A DNA stretch of 57,597 nt. It comes from a virus. Shown one piece after another: positions 31,694-40,897 of the stretch (position 1 is its first letter; the number at the start of each line of letters is the position of its first letter). The position numbers were made by a program, and so were the translations under genes. Where the stretch lies: the IMG/VR virus record IMGVR_UViG_3300037119_000577, positions 1-57,597 of that record. One strand, 5' to 3'. The notes under the pieces were generated by a model. The model was not told the DNA's origin, searched no databases, and saw only the letters and a program-made list of their open reading frames with translations.

Positions 31694-33327
31694 TACTTCT
31701 TCTTTTTAGATTGCTGCTTTTCCGTATACGTCTGCATATACGGCGACCGAGTAGTGGGAACCGTCAAAACTTCCTGCTGCGACATACGCTGATTGTACGC
31801 ACGCTTCGCCGACCCATCGAGCAGCACTTCCAACTTCGTTACCAACAATTCCGGATTGTCGGAATAGTCCGCGATAGCCTTCGCACCACGAATCGCTTCT
31901 TGGGGAGACAGTACGCCGCCGTACAGTTCGTTAAGACGGGCGTTTGCAATTTCCGAAACTCGCGCCCGGAACGCTTCCGACTTGGGATCGGCGTTGCTGC
32001 CCAAGGACTGCAAGGCCTTCGCCTTAATGTCCGACAGGAGACCGGCCTTATTCGGATCCGCTTTGATGTCCTTGATCAACGCGTCGATCTGGTCCAACTG
32101 CGTTTCGCTGTTGACCATCTTCTCCATAGACGTCGCGTTCTGGACTTCTTTCGGCTTACTGACGATAACCTGAGGCTTCGTGGTCTGGAGGACTTCGGAA
32201 AGCTCCATATTGTACCGCGCCTGTTTCTCTTGAACCCCGGCAAGCCCCTGTGCCAACGACATCTTTTGTGCATCGTTGGTAGCTCGTCCGATGGCCGACT
32301 CGTACTCTCCGGCAATTTTCTGCAAAGCCATCTCTTTGGTAGCTAGACGGGCCGCGCGCTCATCCCCTGTAGCCTGGAGGAAATCCTGGTACGCGGTCCG
32401 CTCGGCGTCGAGTTCCCGGCCCCGCTGATTAATGTTGGCCTTTTGTTGGTCGATGTCCCGGTCAATTGTTTTGTCGATAATATCCCACGCGGGATTACCG
32501 GCACGCCCTTGAAGAGCCATACCCATGCCGCCGAGCGCCATCGCGACAGTCGCAAGTAGCTTGTCGCCCGTCGATGCGTCGTTCCACATCCGGCGCGAGT
32601 CGACCGTGAGGCCGTTGTACTCGTCCTTTTTGGCTTGATATTGAGAGAGTCGCTCCGCTTTGGCTTTGTCTTCCTCGTGCCGCTGTTGAAGCTCGGTATC
32701 GATGAACTTAGCGTTCTCGAGGGTAAGCCGATCCGCTTGAGTCTGCTTAGCAGTCGATAGGGCGGCCTCGGCGTCCATATGGGCCTTGTAGGCGCCGATT
32801 TCGGAAACTTGGGCCTCGTGGGACGCTTTCATCTCTTTGTCGCCGTATAGCTTTCTTTGAGTCTCCGTAATGTCGACCGTCTGAGGCCCTTGTGCCGATT
32901 GGGGGGATTCCGCAGCGGGACTGGGGACGGGAACGGCCTCGCCACCTTCCATAGGCTGAACGGTCTTCGGCTCGGCGCGAACGGGGGCCGATTGGGGGAC
33001 GATTGGGGGTTGAACGGGGGTCGATTGGGGGTCCGAAGCGAACATCGTTCGCATATTCTCAGCGGGCGTGGGGACCTGCTTAGCGGCATCGGCGACGGCG
33101 CTACCGACGGCCTTCGCGCCCGACGCAATCGACGAACCGAAATCCGCCCACTCCTTCAGGCTTTTCTGATCTTCCGAGGGGGCCGCGACACCAAGAGACC
33201 GAAGAACCGGACCGTGCTCCGGGATATCCGGATAGAACGGCGCGGTGCCGTGCTCGGTCTCCACGACGTAATACGGCTTCCCGGTATTCGGGTCGGTTTG
33301 TGGATTAGGATCAGCTAAACGCGCCAT
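31693..33327 (-). CDS. Internal virion / ejection protein, 544 aa
   Basis: Begins with a Pro-rich N-terminal half, then a long coiled-coil (residues 180-380, Gln/Lys/Glu-rich). A short hydrophobic segment (KLLATVAMALGGMGMAL) occurs mid-protein. Overlaps its neighbours by one base. Probably the second of the three ejection proteins. Confidence 0.72.
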   Translation of the reverse strand: MARLADPNPQTDPNTGKPYYVVETEHGTAPFYPDIPEHGPVLRSLGVAAPSEDQKSLKEWADFGSSIASGAKAVGSAVADAAKQVPTPAENMRTMFASDPQSTPVQPPIVPQSAPVRAEPKTVQPMEGGEAVPVPSPAAESPQSAQGPQTVDITETQRKLYGDKEMKASHEAQVSEIGAYKAHMDAEAALSTAKQTQADRLTLENAKFIDTELQQRHEEDKAKAERLSQYQAKKDEYNGLTVDSRRMWNDASTGDKLLATVAMALGGMGMALQGRAGNPAWDIIDKTIDRDIDQQKANINQRGRELDAERTAYQDFLQATGDERAARLATKEMALQKIAGEYESAIGRATNDAQKMSLAQGLAGVQEKQARYNMELSEVLQTTKPQVIVSKPKEVQNATSMEKMVNSETQLDQIDALIKDIKADPNKAGLLSDIKAKALQSLGSNADPKSEAFRARVSEIANARLNELYGGVLSPQEAIRGAKAIADYSDNPELLVTKLEVLLDGSAKRAYNQRMSQQEVLTVPTTRSPYMQTYTEKQQSKKKK

Positions 33328-34394
33328 TATTTCATTCCGTTATTAGAGCCGCTAGCGGCCACGTTTCCTTCGCCAGAGCCCGCGACGGAGGAGTAGCCGT
33401 CGGGCTGAGCTGCACCGTTTCCAGTGTTACTCGCCAATTTCGCACCGGCCTGGTTGCCGACGGCGGCCCCTGCAGGACCCCCGAAATACGCCCCTAAAAT
33501 CGTCCCGCCAGTTGACATCAATCCACCGAGCATATTAGCGCCGCGATCTTTTGCCGCCTGGTCTCCTTGGTACCGGATCCTATCAACTTCAATTGCCGCC
33601 ATCTGGTTCGCGCGCTGAGCGTCTATTCCCATAGCGGCGTACTTGGCGACCAGATCGTTATACTGCATCGCCATCTGCTGATTAAGCTGAGCCTGGGACT
33701 GCATCTGTTGAATACCGCCCTGATATCCCGCTAAATTGGCTTGCTGATGAAGACTCGCCTGAGCTTGCGCCAACCCGATATCTTGCTCCCGACCCTGACC
33801 TGCGACTTGACCAAGCGTAGCCTGGGATTGCTGCATTTCGGCCAACTTGGCTAGCGCTGCATCCCGAGACGTTTTTGCGGCTAAGTCCGACGATGTCGCC
33901 ATAGTCTGACGGGCCAATAGAGGATTAGCCCCACCCCGGGCCGATGCCAATTGGGCGAACGTTGCTGCCTGATTCGTATCTTGGGCCTGCTTAAGAGCCA
34001 GGTCGGAAACAAACTGACCTTGCCCCGACGCCCGCTCCGCTAGCTGCTTTGCAAGATTGTCCTGATATCCGCGAAACTGACCTTGGGCCAACGTATTAAT
34101 GTGCGCACCAGTAGGGCCTGCCAGTGCAATATCGCCCGTACTCAGACGCCCACCCGCGAACCCCGCAGGATTAACCGCGCCAGGACCCTGCACTTGAAGC
34201 GGATTACTGGGGTTGGGGCCCGATCCGCCGCCTAAAGCGTTCTTAGCTTCATCTGTAATACCCTCGAACTTGTCCTTATTAGAACGCCAGTCCTCCCGCC
34301 AAACGTCGCCCGTAGCATAATCCGACGCCGCCCCGCCCAGATTTCCAGACTTGGCTTTATTAACCGCCTTCGTCGTACCTTCCATCCAAGCCAT
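33327..34394 (-). CDS. Internal virion protein, 355 aa
   Basis: Ala/Gln-rich helices (for example QASLHQQANLAGYQGGIQQM) and a Gly-rich hydrophobic C-terminal region (MSTGGTILGAYFGGPAGAAV). The smallest of the three likely ejection proteins, next to the tail hub gene. Overlaps both neighbours by one base. Confidence 0.72.
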   Translation of the reverse strand: MAWMEGTTKAVNKAKSGNLGGAASDYATGDVWREDWRSNKDKFEGITDEAKNALGGGSGPNPSNPLQVQGPGAVNPAGFAGGRLSTGDIALAGPTGAHINTLAQGQFRGYQDNLAKQLAERASGQGQFVSDLALKQAQDTNQAATFAQLASARGGANPLLARQTMATSSDLAAKTSRDAALAKLAEMQQSQATLGQVAGQGREQDIGLAQAQASLHQQANLAGYQGGIQQMQSQAQLNQQMAMQYNDLVAKYAAMGIDAQRANQMAAIEVDRIRYQGDQAAKDRGANMLGGLMSTGGTILGAYFGGPAGAAVGNQAGAKLASNTGNGAAQPDGYSSVAGSGEGNVAASGSNNGMK

Positions 34395-37300
34395 TACAGA
34401 CTCCCGATGCGCTTCGAACCGCGCATTTTATTAATAGTCGACTTCAGGCCCACTTCCAAAGTTAGCCCGACCAAATTAAACGACCCGCCGCCTTCGAGCA
34501 CCTGATTATCAAGATCTTCGATGCGGAATTTCATGGATTCACATTTTTGCTTGCGGGGTTTGGACGAGAACTGATAGACACCCGACCCACTTCCCCCGTA
34601 AACGGTTGAATCCCCGTACGTTGGATCATCTCCATAATACGACAGATCTAACCCCTCGTCAACATTGAAGTAGACCGTTTCGGTGAAAGCCTCTTCGTAA
34701 TCGTAGGCTAGCTTTACCCTGGTAATATGGTCACTTACAAAGTCGCCTAAAAATGCATAACGGTAAACGCGCTGATATCCTTGGAGTTGCGCGAACGCCA
34801 ACCAGGACGTCTCAATCGCCATCTTAATCTTGCGGCCCGCATCGAGGTATCCGGTAGACTCGGCGCGCACCGATCCGTCGGACTTAAGATGGTGGTAAAC
34901 GCCAAACACGTTAATGGCGGAAACCGCCTCGTAATTAGTGAACGTCGACCACTGATCAAAGAAGTAGTTGTAAACGAGGGCTTGGCCGGTCGATGTGGTA
35001 AACCGGACCTCATTATTGTCCGCCAAAATCGCCGCGGACGTAACTGTAAGACTATTGAAGTTCTCAACCGGAGCGCCTACATACGTGACCGACAAAGACC
35101 GGTCAAGTAGGTAGATGCCCTTGTCGGACTTAAACATGGTGCCCGTAGGCGTAATCGCGATCGACTCGGGCTGCCGACAACCGGTATCAGAGGCCACAAG
35201 GTACGGCGCAAAGTAATCGGTCTGTTGGCCGGTATCGAGGGGCCCGTCGCCCGACAAGGTAAAGATCCGGTCCTCTTTAAAGATGATCAACTTATCGTCA
35301 AGAACGCCGAGCGCGGTAATTGGCCCGCCCCGGGGGTCGACTTGGATAATGAACGCGTCGGAGAAAGCCACACCTTCGCCGGACACGAACTCCTTGGAGT
35401 AGGCGATCTGATTCGGGTCCTCGAGACCGGCAAGAAACAGTCGGTTCTTATGCTTGAGGACTATAGATCCCGACGGAGGGGCGATGTTATCAAGTACTCC
35501 CCCAGTCGTGTAAAGAACGGCTTTGGTTGCCAGAACGGCGTCCGACTGAGTTAGACTGATCGTAAGGGTGTCCACGGTCGGGTCATTGGTGACGTCGTTG
35601 TCCCGATAAAGGACTTCGACTCCACCTGCGAGGGACCGGTAAACGACGATCTTGCAGTCGGCACGGTCCCCGGTCTTTTGGGTCAAACGTAGGGTGGGGA
35701 CGGTAACCGCGATGTACCCGTTGGCCGCAACCACGATTTGCGCCTTGATACCCGCGGCGGACTGATGGATCTGTCCTTGAGCGTCGATCCACTCATACAC
35801 GGCGGTATACCGGTAGGTGCCCGACGATAATGCGGAAGATGGGTCCACGATGGTATGAACGCCCGTGCCCTGAGTGGTGATATTGATCGCGGTCCCGGCC
35901 TGCGCGTTAACTAAAGATGTCGCCAGCTTAAAGGGGCCGTTAAAAACGGGGATAACGTAATAGTCGGTCGCCGCCGCGAGAGGGGCCGGGAGACCGCCGG
36001 TCGTGGTGAGTCGGATGACTTTGCCGACCGTGTAACCGGTGTCCTTGGCGATCGAGTCGTCCGTGGTGTCAACGTCGGCGGGCAGGAAGGTTATCGGGGA
36101 AACCGCCGAGAATCCTTCGGGAAAAATATTGAAGCCCAACTCGGTCAGGGAGACCCCGTCGTACGCGCCTACGATACCGGACCCGACATGGAGATTTTGG
36201 CCGAGCTGATCGGAATACATCGTCGCGGCGTCAAATGTTACATTGTATCGCTGAACACCATACGACGCTGCCACCACGGTACCGTCCAGATCCGCAGCCA
36301 ACCGGTTCGTGATTTGACCTACGATTGCGCGGTTATCGCCCACAACGTCGAAGGACGAGAGACCCGACCGGAGGGTGCGCGCAGTGTTTACGGTCCTAGT
36401 GAGACCGCCGCCGACACCGGGGGACATTTTGCCGACAATGAGGCCGTCGTCGCGGATAATGAAATAGGTGGACTGCAGCGTCGACTCATGAGAAACCGTC
36501 ACGTAAACGTAGGGCCCGACCATAGTGGGCTTGGAATAGAGGCCCACAGATCGAGCGAAGACCGCGGGGACTCCAGTGGACAGAGTATTAAGGATAGGGG
36601 TGTAAGTGGCGGCCCCCATCTTAACATAGTGATTTTTAACCTGAGACGCGGACACTTCGTAAAAGACCGTGTACGTCCCGTCTCCCGCCGACGCGCAACC
36701 GACGTTCCGCACCAGGGCCAAGGTTTCAAAGTCGTCGTCATCCTGAAAAAGGAAGGCGGTGTCCGTCGCGAGTACGCCCACTTTATTGATGTACGTGCCC
36801 GAGGAGGCGTGGAAGGTAACCATGATCGTATCGAGGACGGCATCGGCGACAATATTGATGCAAGTCAGGGCGTCGAAGTCCGTCGCGGAACCGAAAGTGA
36901 TCGCCGAGGGCATACCGTTCGTACCCGAGCCTACCGCGCCCTCGGAATTGAATTGCGCGACCTTAATTTGGCCGCCCGTGGTGACGTAAGTGAGGGCGGC
37001 CTTAACCGTAATGGGACAAATGTCGAACGGTAGCGCCGCGGCAACCCCGGAGCCAACTAGAGATCCCTCAAGGAAAAATTGAGTGGGGTCGGACGCGGAG
37101 ACGCGCGTATACTTGAGGGCGTTACCGACCAGGTAGACCATGATAATTTGGCCATTAATACCGACCACTTTAGGCCGAGACGCCGCAACATTAAGGGTAT
37201 GGTCGTATACTAAGGAAGAGCCGGAGGTTTCGTCGAAAATGGAGCAGTGGACCTGGGTGACCCCCGCGACATCGACTTCCCAAACGACGGCCGTTATACC

Positions 37301-37678
37301 GTTGGTATAAGCAATGTCCGCCATGCCCTGCACGAGCGAGTTCCGGATCGCGGGCGTGGATTGGATATTGACGGACGATATCGCCCCTTTGTCGATCCAA
37401 TTGTCGTTCGCAGGGGAGTGTGAGTAGATCTTTTCCGAGTTCATCAAAACCAGGTCGTCGTCAAGTAGGCCTAGACGAATTCCAGACTCGATTGAACTCC
37501 CGCCCACCACGTCACGGGACAAGGCGCTGAAACCGAAGCGCTTTTCGATCCGACCCAGCTTCCGACGCACACAATTTTCCAGGACCAGGAACCGACCTGG
37601 CACGGCAAGCTGCTTAGCCGACTTGGTGTCCAAGCCGCCAGCAAAAAGGACCGGAATTACCGAACGGGGTAGACTCAT
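34394..37678 (-). CDS. Tail hub/nozzle protein, beta-propeller type, 1094 aa
   Basis: A large beta-rich protein with strings typical of phage tail hub or DNA-stabilisation proteins (FAGGLDTKSAKQLAVPGRFL near the start; DDKLIIFKEDRIFTLSGDG and GIYLLDRSLSV near residue 800). A FCCH-like module lies near residue 560 (GLPAPLAAATDYYVIP). It occupies the place of the podovirus tail nozzle between head adaptor genes and ejection proteins. Confidence 0.75.
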   Translation of the reverse strand: MSLPRSVIPVLFAGGLDTKSAKQLAVPGRFLVLENCVRRKLGRIEKRFGFSALSRDVVGGSSIESGIRLGLLDDDLVLMNSEKIYSHSPANDNWIDKGAISSVNIQSTPAIRNSLVQGMADIAYTNGITAVVWEVDVAGVTQVHCSIFDETSGSSLVYDHTLNVAASRPKVVGINGQIIMVYLVGNALKYTRVSASDPTQFFLEGSLVGSGVAAALPFDICPITVKAALTYVTTGGQIKVAQFNSEGAVGSGTNGMPSAITFGSATDFDALTCINIVADAVLDTIMVTFHASSGTYINKVGVLATDTAFLFQDDDDFETLALVRNVGCASAGDGTYTVFYEVSASQVKNHYVKMGAATYTPILNTLSTGVPAVFARSVGLYSKPTMVGPYVYVTVSHESTLQSTYFIIRDDGLIVGKMSPGVGGGLTRTVNTARTLRSGLSSFDVVGDNRAIVGQITNRLAADLDGTVVAASYGVQRYNVTFDAATMYSDQLGQNLHVGSGIVGAYDGVSLTELGFNIFPEGFSAVSPITFLPADVDTTDDSIAKDTGYTVGKVIRLTTTGGLPAPLAAATDYYVIPVFNGPFKLATSLVNAQAGTAINITTQGTGVHTIVDPSSALSSGTYRYTAVYEWIDAQGQIHQSAAGIKAQIVVAANGYIAVTVPTLRLTQKTGDRADCKIVVYRSLAGGVEVLYRDNDVTNDPTVDTLTISLTQSDAVLATKAVLYTTGGVLDNIAPPSGSIVLKHKNRLFLAGLEDPNQIAYSKEFVSGEGVAFSDAFIIQVDPRGGPITALGVLDDKLIIFKEDRIFTLSGDGPLDTGQQTDYFAPYLVASDTGCRQPESIAITPTGTMFKSDKGIYLLDRSLSVTYVGAPVENFNSLTVTSAAILADNNEVRFTTSTGQALVYNYFFDQWSTFTNYEAVSAINVFGVYHHLKSDGSVRAESTGYLDAGRKIKMAIETSWLAFAQLQGYQRVYRYAFLGDFVSDHITRVKLAYDYEEAFTETVYFNVDEGLDLSYYGDDPTYGDSTVYGGSGSGVYQFSSKPRKQKCESMKFRIEDLDNQVLEGGGSFNLVGLTLEVGLKSTINKMRGSKRIGSL

Positions 37679-39168
37679 TATTGGTACATCATTACAACGC
37701 GGTAACTGTTAGAAGAATTATTATCTTCATTATTTAATATGATATCGGGGTTAGACCCTCCCGCCGCCGAAATTTGGCCAGAGGTGCTCGCCCCCACAGA
37801 CCCCACAATAGTACGGTTATAATTCGCCCCACCATTGAGAGTCGTAACTCCAAATAGGCCTAATAGTGCGGTTCCCGGATTACTTAGGGTAATGGTATCC
37901 CCCGCCGTTAAAGTTCCCGTGAACACCTTCCACTTAACCGCGTCCGCCGTAGACGTAGAGCCCGACGTCAAACCAGATGACGTGACCAAAGACCGCACCG
38001 ATCCGCCGGTAACCAGGGACAACTCGTCGGCGCCGCTATTATAGAGACCCGTGTTAGTGTCCGTAATGAACCCTAGACCCGGGATCGACGCGGACCCGGA
38101 TAGAACCCGGAACGCGGTACCGAGGGCCGCAATTGCCGTGCCCCCGGTAACTAGGGTAAGCGTATCGGCACCGGGGGAGTAAATGCCCGTATTAAGGTCC
38201 CCGGCGAACGTGTACGAAGGGGTAGACAGCGCGCCCGGAGGAGCTAGGTAAGGTAGGGTCGACGTAACCGCGGCGGTGTTCACGGAAAGGCGGAGGGTAC
38301 CCGAAGTAGATACACCAACGGTGTTCGCCGCGGGGGCATACAAACCGGTGTCCGTGTCTCCGATGAAGGCCAAGGAGGGGTCCGCTGCGGTACCGGCGAT
38401 TGTTCCGAGGCCCACCGAAGCGATATAAGCAACCCGGGATCCGGCCGCCGACGCGGAAATCGTATTCGCGGAGCTAAGATAGAGGCCCGTGTCCTTGTCG
38501 CCCGCGAAATACATCGAGGGGGCGCCTACGGTACCGTTGCCTACGCCCTGGGTGATCGCTCCCGTAGTATCCATACCGAGAACGCCGGTCTGAGTCGGGA
38601 CTGCGGCGGGGAGGGTCAAGGAATACGTAACAGTCGTAGTAGGGACGGTAAGGGCGATGTACTCAGTATACGGAGCCGCGCCCGAAGCGTCATAAGCGTG
38701 TAGCTGAATCGTCGAAATGTCGAACTTAGCCTGCGAGGCGCCATCAAGATAGAAAGCTAGGATGTTCGTGGCATCGTAGTAAACGCCCGACGAGCCGCCG
38801 TCGCCGAGGCCCGTAATCGCACCCGGGGTACCTGCGATCGAGTTTCCGTTAGTGATTTGGACCTGGTCCCCGGCGGTGTTCGTGTAATAGAGATCGCCGC
38901 CCACCGAGTAGATGGAACGCACGTCGGTAAGAGCCGCCAGCTGATCGTCGAGGCCCACGCGCTCGAGAGTAATCGCCGCATACGAATTGAACGTGAGGTC
39001 GCCGTTGATACCGAGGCCCGCAGTCGGGACTAAATTTCCATCCCCAGGCGTATGCGTATGGGCAGAGACGACTTCTAGAGCCGTATTGAGTTCCGATGCC
39101 CACTCGGGCCCTAATGTTAGACTAACATCCGGTAGCACAAGATTCATTTCGGGCGTGGTCGTCGACAT
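37678..39168 (-). CDS. Tail fibre-like protein with four repeats, 496 aa
   Basis: The ATG at 39168 overlaps the upstream stop (TAATG) and gives a natural start (MSTTTPEMNLVLPDVS); the longer ORF to 39180 is not needed. The middle has four repeats on a GD-x-DTGxY pattern (FAGDKDTGLYLS, FIGDTDTGLYAP, FAGDLNTGIYSP, FITDTNTGLYNS), known from tail fibre shafts. It is a separate, early-positioned fibre or appendage. Confidence 0.78.
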   Translation of the reverse strand: MSTTTPEMNLVLPDVSLTLGPEWASELNTALEVVSAHTHTPGDGNLVPTAGLGINGDLTFNSYAAITLERVGLDDQLAALTDVRSIYSVGGDLYYTNTAGDQVQITNGNSIAGTPGAITGLGDGGSSGVYYDATNILAFYLDGASQAKFDISTIQLHAYDASGAAPYTEYIALTVPTTTVTYSLTLPAAVPTQTGVLGMDTTGAITQGVGNGTVGAPSMYFAGDKDTGLYLSSANTISASAAGSRVAYIASVGLGTIAGTAADPSLAFIGDTDTGLYAPAANTVGVSTSGTLRLSVNTAAVTSTLPYLAPPGALSTPSYTFAGDLNTGIYSPGADTLTLVTGGTAIAALGTAFRVLSGSASIPGLGFITDTNTGLYNSGADELSLVTGGSVRSLVTSSGLTSGSTSTADAVKWKVFTGTLTAGDTITLSNPGTALLGLFGVTTLNGGANYNRTIVGSVGASTSGQISAAGGSNPDIILNNEDNNSSNSYRVVMMYQ

Positions 39169-39461
39169 TAATAAACCCACATCTTGATAGTGACTGCTCC
39201 GGAGGCGGTCAACGTCATTGTTTTAGAATCCCACGCCGTCCGATAAACGGTGGCCGCCGAATCGCGGTCCACAATGATCCACCCTTGGGGGATGCGCTGA
39301 AGAGTCTGAGCGATCCGATTGGATCCCGAAGCTAACGTAGCAGTAACGTGGACCCCGTCTATCACGGGCACGCGCACCAGAGAATCGAGCACGCCCGCCA
39401 CATTCTCTTGAAGAGACTGGACGTCGGACGTAGGAAAATTTATTTTTGCAAAGAATTTCAT
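39168..39461 (-). CDS. Hypothetical virion-region protein, 97 aa
   Basis: Starts at ATG 39461, one-base overlap with the adaptor stop. Contains SLQENVAGVLDSLV and WIIVDRDSAATVYRTAWDS, beta-rich, with no clear family. The place between head adaptor and fibre suggests a head-tail or fibre adaptor. Confidence 0.65.
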   Translation of the reverse strand: MKFFAKINFPTSDVQSLQENVAGVLDSLVRVPVIDGVHVTATLASGSNRIAQTLQRIPQGWIIVDRDSAATVYRTAWDSKTMTLTASGAVTIKMWVY

Positions 39462-40153
39462 TAGACAAACGGGGGGAACATGTCGGCCCCGAGGAACTCC
39501 GTACTAATTAAAACCAATGAATTCCCGTACATATGGTACTGGAGGGCGCCGTACACCATCTGGATGTTGGGCCGATAGATGTCCGAAATCCGGAACGCCA
39601 TTCCCGTGTCGCGGGGGTTCGCCATATCGCGGATCCGCTTGAGGGTCCGGTCGTACTTGGCTTGAAGGGCCGTGGTATCGGACTCTTCCGCGTTAAGGAA
39701 GTCGATTGCCAACGAGAGCGTCATTAGACGATCCCATCCGGCCACACCGTCAACTTCAGTCGCGAGATCGGTAAAGATGGGGGGCGCGGGAACATACCGA
39801 AGGCGCAAAGAGCCCGAGGGGATCGTGACATTAGTAGTTAGTGTGACATTTCGTTCGGCGTTCTGGTACGGGCGGAGCGTAATGTAAGCGTCGTTATTAA
39901 CCTGAAAATCCACCCCGATCATCTTATAGAAGTCGTCGGGCAGATCGTATTCGTTCGTACCGGTAGTAAGAGTCAACGTCTCGGTAGCGGAATAGTAGTC
40001 TTCGTACGAGCCGACAAGCTCATCGTAAAGTTCGCAAAAGCAGTCGTTAACGAGAGCGAGGGCTTCCGCGTTGGAGATGAAATTGGAGGACTTCATGTCC
40101 GCCAAAATCCGCGCTTTATCGACAATCGACTGAAGGGAAACAGCGCGAGCCAT
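39461..40153 (-). CDS. Head-tail adaptor protein, 230 aa
   Basis: The pattern of an N-terminal helix (ALALVNDCFCELYDELV), then EYDLPDDFYKMIGVDF, and LRLRYVPAPPIF is that of podovirus adaptor/tail-tube-like proteins (the gp4/gp11 type), which bind below the portal. Length about 230 fits. It lies after the capsid genes as expected. Confidence 0.75.
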   Translation of the reverse strand: MARAVSLQSIVDKARILADMKSSNFISNAEALALVNDCFCELYDELVGSYEDYYSATETLTLTTGTNEYDLPDDFYKMIGVDFQVNNDAYITLRPYQNAERNVTLTTNVTIPSGSLRLRYVPAPPIFTDLATEVDGVAGWDRLMTLSLAIDFLNAEESDTTALQAKYDRTLKRIRDMANPRDTGMAFRISDIYRPNIQMVYGALQYHMYGNSLVLISTEFLGADMFPPFV

Positions 40154-40180
40154 CCGTGGCCCTCCCTGATATTAAAGTCG

Positions 40181-40208
40181 AGAGCGGGATTTTTAGGCCC
40201 CGCCCTCT
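40181..40208. terminator. Hairpin between two capsid-region genes
   Basis: GCGGG (40184-40188) pairs with CCCGC (40199-40203), extended by AGA/TCT with a two-base bulge. On the minus strand it lies after the gene at 40215-40409; no T run follows, so partial termination or message processing is more likely than a full terminator. Confidence 0.4.
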
Positions 40209-40214
40209 AACCGT

Positions 40215-40409
40215 TTAGCACTGTTCGTAAAAAGCCTTGAGAGCCGACTTAAGAGCCGACGCATCCTTGCTCTCGACCGCCGCTAGAATGTCTTCCGCGG
40301 CAGCATCGAGACCCTCGTCGCCGTTGCTTTCCGCTTCGCCTTCAGGACCCCGGGGGCCCATCTTGGAAACGAGAAGTGCGGCGATTCCTTTTCCTTTACC
40401 TTCGGACAT
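40215..40409 (-). CDS. Small conserved capsid-region protein, 64 aa
   Basis: Begins MSEGKGKGIAALLVSKMGPR with an acidic middle and a helical end (DASALKSALKAFYEQC). Similar short proteins with this type of ending occur next to capsid genes in other phages. Function unknown. Confidence 0.65.
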   Translation of the reverse strand: MSEGKGKGIAALLVSKMGPRGPEGEAESNGDEGLDAAAEDILAAVESKDASALKSALKAFYEQC

Positions 40410-40420
40410 TGTGGTGCTCC

Positions 40421-40816
40421 TTAGGTAGCGGACGAGTTACGGAGGTCGATCTTGAAGTACGCAACCGCGCCTGAAGCCGGGTCCGCAGCGGCGCCGTCGT
40501 CCGTCGCCACGAATTGAAACACGACCGTGGGGGTCGTTGTTGCAACGGCTTGGGAAAACAGGTCCGCGAACACGCCGACGGACGAGGGGTCCGACAGGGT
40601 CGCATTCAGGATCTTGCAGTCCGCCCACAGAAACGCGTTGTACGTATCTTGGAGGAGGACGGTGTACTTACCGGCCGAGTTGCGCGTAACCGACGTGATA
40701 CCTTTGCCAGTCGATGACGCAACGGCGCCCGTAGAGCCGAAGGTGACCGAGCCGTAAAGACTTACGACATCGTTTTCTAGGCAGCCCAACGGCTGTCTAA
40801 AGGTCCTATTTGCCAT
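40421..40816 (-). CDS. Probable head decoration or minor structural protein, 131 aa
   Basis: Beta-rich (VVSLYGSVTFGSTGAV; GITSVTRNSAGKYTVLLQD), directly downstream of the capsid gene and its terminator. The pattern fits small capsid-associated structural proteins. Decoration function is inferred from position. Confidence 0.6.
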   Translation of the reverse strand: MANRTFRQPLGCLENDVVSLYGSVTFGSTGAVASSTGKGITSVTRNSAGKYTVLLQDTYNAFLWADCKILNATLSDPSSVGVFADLFSQAVATTTPTVVFQFVATDDGAAADPASGAVAYFKIDLRNSSAT

Positions 40817-40845
40817 GATTAATGTTCCTTAAAAGAGTGGTTGAT

Positions 40846-40881
40846 AAAACGGGGAGACTATTAATATTAACAGCCGCCCCG
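40846..40881 (-). terminator. Rho-independent terminator after the capsid gene
   Basis: Read on the minus strand: CGGGG, then a nearly self-complementary centre CTGTTAATATTAATAG flanked by short unpaired bases, then CCCCG and TTTT. It would limit read-through from the highly expressed capsid gene. Confidence 0.65.
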
Positions 40882-40897
40882 AATTATCGTAATTAAC

